DNA from: Cladochytrium replicatum
Taxonomy: Eukaryota > Chytridiomycota > Chytridiomycetes > Cladochytriales > Cladochytriaceae
Length of the DNA: 64,000 nt
NCBI GenBank assembly: GCA_025526935.1
Contig: JAHLKD010000036.1
Span: 355,686-419,685 of the forward strand
Reading direction: 5' to 3'
Shown piece after piece: positions 59,373-64,000 of this stretch. The position numbers were made by a program, and so were the translations under genes. The notes below the pieces were generated by a model. The model was not told where the DNA came from. It ran no database searches and saw only the letters and a list, made by a program, of their open reading frames with translations. Within the stretch, counting starts at the first letter, position 1. Each line of letters starts with the position of its first letter.

Positions 59373-60414
59373 TGGAGAACTGGTTCAATGTACCCTTCGG
59401 AATTCTACCAATCCCCTTGATAGCCGACGATATGCTTATTAGGCCGCCTGTTGATGTTGGCGCCGCAGGTGCTGCAGCTTCTGAATGACCAGCCTGTCGT
59501 TTCAGAGCAGCAAGCTCTCCCTCCAGGGCGGTCACACGTGATTTCCATTGTGAAATCTCCTGGGAAGTTGCCTGCTTCTCCCTTTCCATTGCAGCGGTGA
59601 TCTCCCTGAATCTTGCTAGCTCTTCGTGCTCGCCGTGCTGAATCAATGCACCCGCCCTGCCCAATTCATCAATGAGAGCCTTCTCTCGCACTTCTGCTGC
59701 GATGAAGGTCCTTCTCTCGTTCATTGCAGTCTCTTCAAGATCTTTTGTCATGTTCAACAGTCGTTCTGACTGTTTGAGGACCTGTTTTGTCCTTTCACGG
59801 TCCTCATCTGCTCGTTTGATGGTTGCTTGGAACTCGTCAACCTTTGCAGTGACGGGCATTCCTCTGTAAATGCCGTACTTGTGTCCCTGCCGCCTGTAAA
59901 AGTCCAATGTTGTTTCCTTCTGAAAGGAAGAGCTTTTCAAGCACTCCATACGATAGGCGTTTGCTGCTGTTATGAACTCCGTTCGTCCACTGCATTCATC
60001 ATGAATTTCGTTCAGGGCTTGACGAACTAGCTTGCTGTCAGAGTTAAGTCGGTCGATCAACCCTTGAAGAACAAATCTTGGGCTGCATTCATCACGATTT
60101 GTTTGACAGTTGCTGATGAAGTCCTCCGAGTCGTAGCTGTGGCAGCTCGCTTTGAATTTTCGATACCAAAGTCGTATGTCTGAAGCAGGACAGAGTCCGT
60201 CGATGAGCAAATAGTCAGCATTCCCTTTAGTACCACGTCGCGCCGGTTTCTTTGAAGGAGCTGTCGATTTGACATCAAGGCCAACTTCTGCTTCTTCCAC
60301 TTCAGAACCCGATGCCAGAGATGTTTCAGGTGCAGTCACAGGTTCTGCACTTGATTCTCTTTCAGATGATGGTCTGGATTGTTTTAACGCTCGCTTCTTT
60401 GTAGTTCGAGGCAT
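59350..60414 (-). CDS. Unknown coiled-coil protein, first ORF of an overlapping pair
   Basis: 354 residues from ATG 60414 (MPRTTKKRALKQ) to TAG. The N-terminal 70 residues are basic then Ser/Glu-rich, as in DNA-binding or nuclear proteins. The middle is a conserved-looking helical domain (LCPASDIRLWYRKFKASCHSY; FYRRQGHKYGIYRGMPV). Residues about 190-300 form a coiled coil (KRADEDRERTKQVLKQSERL; REITAAMEREKQ). It lies just inside a large palindrome of 97-bp repeats, on the same strand as the next ORF. Function unknown. A structural or DNA-binding protein of a mobile element is one option. Confidence 0.65.
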   Translation of the reverse strand: MPRTTKKRALKQSRPSSERESSAEPVTAPETSLASGSEVEEAEVGLDVKSTAPSKKPARRGTKGNADYLLIDGLCPASDIRLWYRKFKASCHSYDSEDFISNCQTNRDECSPRFVLQGLIDRLNSDSKLVRQALNEIHDECSGRTEFITAANAYRMECLKSSSFQKETTLDFYRRQGHKYGIYRGMPVTAKVDEFQATIKRADEDRERTKQVLKQSERLLNMTKDLEETAMNERRTFIAAEVREKALIDELGRAGALIQHGEHEELARFREITAAMEREKQATSQEISQWKSRVTALEGELAALKRQAGHSEAAAPAAPTSTGGLISISSAIKGIGRIPKGTLNQFSNEFPCIA

Positions 60415-60545
60415 GGTGTTTGTACTCTTTGTCGTGGGAAGATACTGGCCCGGTGTTCTTAGCCGGAATGTTACAGGAATGTATGCTATAATACTTCCCT
60501 GACACTATAGTTTTCTACCCGATCTGAAAATAATAATAAGCTAGG

Positions 60546-61075
60546 GAAGAAACTGGCTAGTAACATTGATAGAGAGGATTCTGTCCGGGTGGACAGAATC
60601 TTATTGCTAGTAAAATTGATAGAGAGGTTAGTTGTATTGGGTATAGATCACTGAAGTACCGTCAATGAGTTGAGAAAGTGTCCGGGTGGACAGAATCTTA
60701 TTGCTAGTAACATTAATAGAGAGGTTAGCTGTACCTGATAGAAATTACTGAAGTACCGTCAATGAGTTGAGAAAGTGTCCGGGTGGACAGAATCCTATTC
60801 TACCCAGACAGACACAGTGACACTCAGTCTCCCAGATTTCTGTCCACCCCGGACACTTTCTCAACTCATTGACGGTACTTCAGTGATCTCTACCCAATAC
60901 AACTAACCTCTCTATCAATGTTACTAGCAATAAGATTCTGTCCACCCGGACACTTTCTCAACTCATTGACGGTACTTCACTGATACTTCACTGATCTCGA
61001 TCAAGTACAACCAACCTCTCTACAAATACTACTTGTAATAGGATTCTGTCCAGGCGGTCACTTTCTCAACTCCTG
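60546..61075. repeat. Palindrome made of 97-bp tandem repeats
   Basis: The left arm carries TGTCCGGG at 60582, 60679 and 60776, exactly 97 bases apart. The right arm carries the reverse complement at 60848 and 60945, again 97 apart, plus a degraded copy near 61054. Each unit also contains the inner short palindrome CTGTCC..GGACAG and the tail GTACCGTCAATGAGTTGAGA. The centre is about 45 bases long. Confidence 0.92.
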
Positions 61076-61186
61076 TACTTCAACAGATGAACAGTCTAAA
61101 CAACAATTTATATTTAAAAGAGTGGGTTATCATCAGTTGCTTCCAACTCTAATACCACATCAAAATCCTCGCCAAAATTATGCACC

Positions 61187-62176
61187 TAACAGTTATTCCA
61201 AGCCGGAATGTTAATAACATTCAGACGGACCGTCCGACGCGAATTTATTAAATGCGGACGGACCGTCCACCTCGAATTTATTAGCCACGGACGGACCGTC
61301 CAACGCGTTTTTATTAGGCGCGGACGGACCGTCCAACCCATTTTTATTAACCATGGACAGACCTTCCAGATGCAATTTATTCGGCTTCAACTGCAATTCA
61401 TGCTACCTCAATCTCTCTTGTAGCTGGTTTTTCACTAAGTCTTTTCATTTCATGGGCCGAGCGATGATGCTGTTGGGCGAGAGTCCTTTGATTTCGTGGG
61501 CAAGAGCATGCTACTGGAGTAGAGAACTGATTCTTTGTATTTGATTGTCCAAAATCTCCTCCAACCTTACACCGCGCGATAACAAGCTTCTCAGCCACAA
61601 CGGGAGATATCCTTGTCAGGAAACCAGAGGCAAGGCCAGACCACAGGGTCTTCCTGCTATAGATAGTGGATCCCACCTCCCTAACAGTTATTCCAAGCCG
61701 GAATGTTAATAACATTCGGACGGACCGTCCGACGCGAATTTATTAAATGCGGACGGACCGTCCACCTCAAATTTATCAGCCACGGACGGACCGTCCAACG
61801 CGTTTTTATTAGGCGCGGACGGACCGTCCAACCCATTTTTATTAACCATGGACGGACCTTCCAGATGCAATTTATTCGGCTTCAACTGTAATTCATGCTA
61901 CCTCAATCTCTCTTGTAGCTGGTTTTTCACTAAGTCTTTTCATTTCATGGGCCGAGCGATGATGCTGTTGGGCGAGAGTCCTTTGATTTCGTGGGCAAGA
62001 GCATGCTACTGGAGTAGAGAACTGATTCTTTGTATTTGATTGTCCAAAATCTCCTCCAACCTTACACCGCGCGATAACAAGCTTCTCAGCCACAACGGGA
62101 GATATCCTTGTCAGGAAACCAGAGGCAAGGCCAGACCACAGGGTCTTCCTGCTATAGATAGTGGATCCCACCTCCC
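61187..62176. repeat. 495-bp direct tandem duplication with 33-bp palindromic units
   Basis: 61187-61681 is repeated almost perfectly at 61682-62176; only a few bases differ. At the start of each copy are five units of 33 bases built on GACGGACCGTCC (61224, 61257, 61290, 61323, and a degraded one near 61356). Each unit is a hyphenated palindrome (GGACGG-A-CCGTCC). The high identity points to a recent duplication. Confidence 0.93.
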
Positions 62177-62628
62177 TCTCCGTGTCCATACCACAGCTTC
62201 TCGAGGGTATTTCCAAACAGCGAAGTCCAGAAAGTGGCATCCATGATCTGAGAAAGTTTCGGACAGCAGAGTAACATCTTCTTGAAGCTGAAAAAGACCA
62301 CGGCAAATTCGAGCAAGCTCTGTAAACTTTTCCGTATTTTGTAGATATAGGAAGAGAAGGGACTTCATCGCGTATGCTGCATGACAATGGGTGGATGTGG
62401 CACAAAGTAGGCAATCTTTTTCAAGTAAAGGCACGGAATTTCCCTCCTGTACGATAGGGTCAGCTAAAAGACGGACAGATTCAGACTGAACCGCGAACCA
62501 ATTCCGACTCAGACAACTCAGAACGGCGCAATGTCCGCGGAATATGGATAGGGTCTGACATCGATTGCATCTGCGCAGTGTAGAAGTTAATTTGGTTCGG
62601 GTGAATGTAGAGGAAACACGGCAGTTTC
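62111..62628 (-). pseudogene. Fragment of an unrecognised cysteine-containing gene
   Basis: A frame open from about 62628 to TAG near 62111 reads RCNRCQTLSIFRGHCAVLSC, then EKDCLLCATSTHC, YLQNTEKFTELARICRGLFQ and LSETFSDHGCHFLDFAVW. Paired cysteines suggest zinc binding. No ATG near the left end, and the C-terminal part runs into the 495-bp duplicated unit, where sense is lost. It looks like a gene cut by the repeat. The first residues could lie further upstream across an intron. Confidence 0.4.
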
Positions 62629-62817
62629 AATGTGGAGTAGCTGCTCTTCTGTCCTGCTCTTGCACGCGGGAAAGTGGTTCCAACCGGGTACTATGAGTCA
62701 CGCGACTTCGCGAGGTCCGTACCTCGCAAACTTTGGAGTTGGTTTCCGGCTCAACCGCGCTCGCGCGCGACTGGCACCCCATACAAGCCAAATAGATGAA
62801 GAAGGCCACTTTTGGTA
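62629..62817. other. Junction to the satellite array
   Basis: No gene seen. It includes CG-rich short palindromes (GCGCTCGCGCGCG) and the first degraded satellite words (CATACAAGCCAAATAGA). Confidence 0.4.
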
Positions 62818-64000
62818 TACCGAGTCTGGCGAGCAGGTAAGAATCCGTACCCGATCCTACCCCAGGGGTCGCGTGAGTTTAGCTACTCAAGGTCCAGATC
62901 TGTACCTCGATCCCAAAAGTTAACGTGATACCATACCCGCATGCGAGTAGCGCCTCATACAAGCGGAATAGAAGTACGTCGATGGGGGCATACCGAGTCT
63001 GGCGAGCAGGTAAGAATCCGTACCCGATCCCACCCCAGGGGGCCGTGAGTTTAGCTACTCGAGGTCCAGATCTGTACCTCGATCCCAAGGGTTACGTGAT
63101 ACCACACCCGCATGCGAGTAGCGCGTCATACAAGCGGAATAGAAGCACATCGATGTTGGTATACCGAGTCTGGCGAGCAGGTAAGAATCCGTACCCGATC
63201 CTACCACAGGGGTCGAGTGAGTTTAGCTACTCGAGGTCCAGATCTGTACCTTGATCCCAAAAGTTAACGTGATACCATACCCGCATGCGAGTAGCGCCTC
63301 ATACAAGCGGAATAGAAGTACATCAATGGGGGCATACCGAGTCTGGCGAGCAGGTAAGAATCCGTACCCGATTACCCCAGGGGTCGCGTGATTTTAGCTA
63401 TTCGAGGTCCAGATCTGTACCTCGATCCCAAGGGTTACGTGATACCACACCCGCATGCGAGTAGCGCGTCATACAAGCGGAATAGAAGCACATCGATGTT
63501 GGTATACCGAGTCTGGCGAGCAGGTAAGAATCCGTACCCGATCCTACCCCAGGGGTCGAGTGAGTTTAGCTACTCAAGGTCCAGATCTGTACCTCGATCC
63601 CAAAAGTTAACGTGATACCATACCCGCATGCGAGTAGCGCCATCTACAAGCGGAATAGAAGTAACGTCGATGGGGGCATACCGAGTCTGGCGAGCAGGTA
63701 AGAATCCGTACCCGATACCCCAGGGGGTCGCGTGATTGTAGCTATTCGAGGTCCAGATCTGTACCTCGATCCCAAGGGTTACGTGATACCACACCCGCAT
63801 GCGAGTACGCGTCATACAAGCGGAATAGAAGCACATCGATGTTGGGTATATACCGAGATCTGGCGAGCAGGTAAGAATCCGTCCCGATTACCCCAGGGTC
63901 GCGTGATTTTAGCTATTCGAGGTCCAGATCTGTACCTCGATCCCAAAAGTTACGTGATACCACACCCGCATGCGAGTAGCGCCTCATACAAGCGGAATAG
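62818..64000. repeat. Satellite array, about 172-bp unit, runs off the window
   Basis: The word CGAGTCTGGCGAGCAGGTAAG begins at 62821, 62994, 63175, 63338, 63508 and 63682, and with one extra base near 63854: seven units of 163-181 bases. Two variants alternate. One has CCCAAAAGTTAACGTGATACCATA and a GGGGGCATACC end; the other has CCCAAGGGTTACGTGATACCACA and a GTTGGTATACC end. The higher-order unit is therefore a dimer of about 345 bases. Open frames across it are by-products of the repeat. The array continues past base 64000. Confidence 0.95.

Noticed and set aside
60546-62176. CRISPR-like array
   Set aside because: The repeats are long, palindromic or tandem without unique spacers of constant length, and the genome is eukaryotic.
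62879-63836. Repeated ORFs across the satellite (GPDLYLDPKGY.. repeats)
   Set aside because: They follow the satellite unit, shift with its indels, and occur on both strands, so they are by-products of the repeat.

Overview
The window looks like nuclear DNA of an early-diverging, probably chytrid-type fungus. This is an inference from gene content and gene structure, not from marker genes. Most genes are split by short GT..AG introns of about 45-65 nt, often in phase 0. I see a CYRI/FAM49-type Rac1 interactor, an NWD1-like NACHT-WD40 protein, a tyrosine-kinase-like (TKL) kinase, a HET-domain protein, a CK2 regulatory subunit, GDP-mannose pyrophosphorylase and a Bye1-like PHD/TFIIS/SPOC protein. 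Several complete genes end in TAG, so TAG is a working stop codon here.

Layout. 0.9-8.1 kb: a nine-exon coiled-coil protein (+) and a four-RRM protein (-). 8-10 kb: no gene, but the RNase H end of a dead Copia element. 10.1-15.6 kb: the NACHT-WD40 gene, split by one in-frame TAG. 16.5-19.7 kb: a secreted cysteine-rich peptide, a decayed relative of it, and two broken genes. 20.3-22.0 kb: a complete seven-exon CYRI gene made only of short exons. 22.4-27.2 kb: an F-box family with two intact intronless genes and two decayed copies. 27.3-28.2 kb: a broken unknown gene. 28.7-35.7 kb: a 2162-residue TKL kinase. 37.0-42.5 kb: a single-pass membrane protein and a HET-domain protein, divergently transcribed. 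42.7-47.5 kb: GDP-mannose pyrophosphorylase and the Bye1-like gene, divergent from a 176-bp spacer. 47.8-54.7 kb: a PH/coiled-coil protein and CK2-beta.

From about 54.7 kb to the end the sequence changes character. AT-rich DNA is followed by a decayed zinc-finger (OrsD-like) ORF with an inverted repeat, a GC-rich fold-back insert, a pair of overlapping unknown ORFs, a 97-bp repeat palindrome, a 495-bp tandem duplication built on 33-bp palindromic units, and a satellite of about 172 bp that runs off the window. This looks like the edge of a repeat-rich chromosomal domain, either subtelomeric or pericentromeric.

The housekeeping genes (CK2-beta, PSA1, Bye1-like, CYRI) are clear. The NACHT-WD40, HET, TKL-kinase and F-box genes are of types linked elsewhere to self/non-self sensing and regulated cell death. 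Their proximity is an observation; any joint function is a guess.
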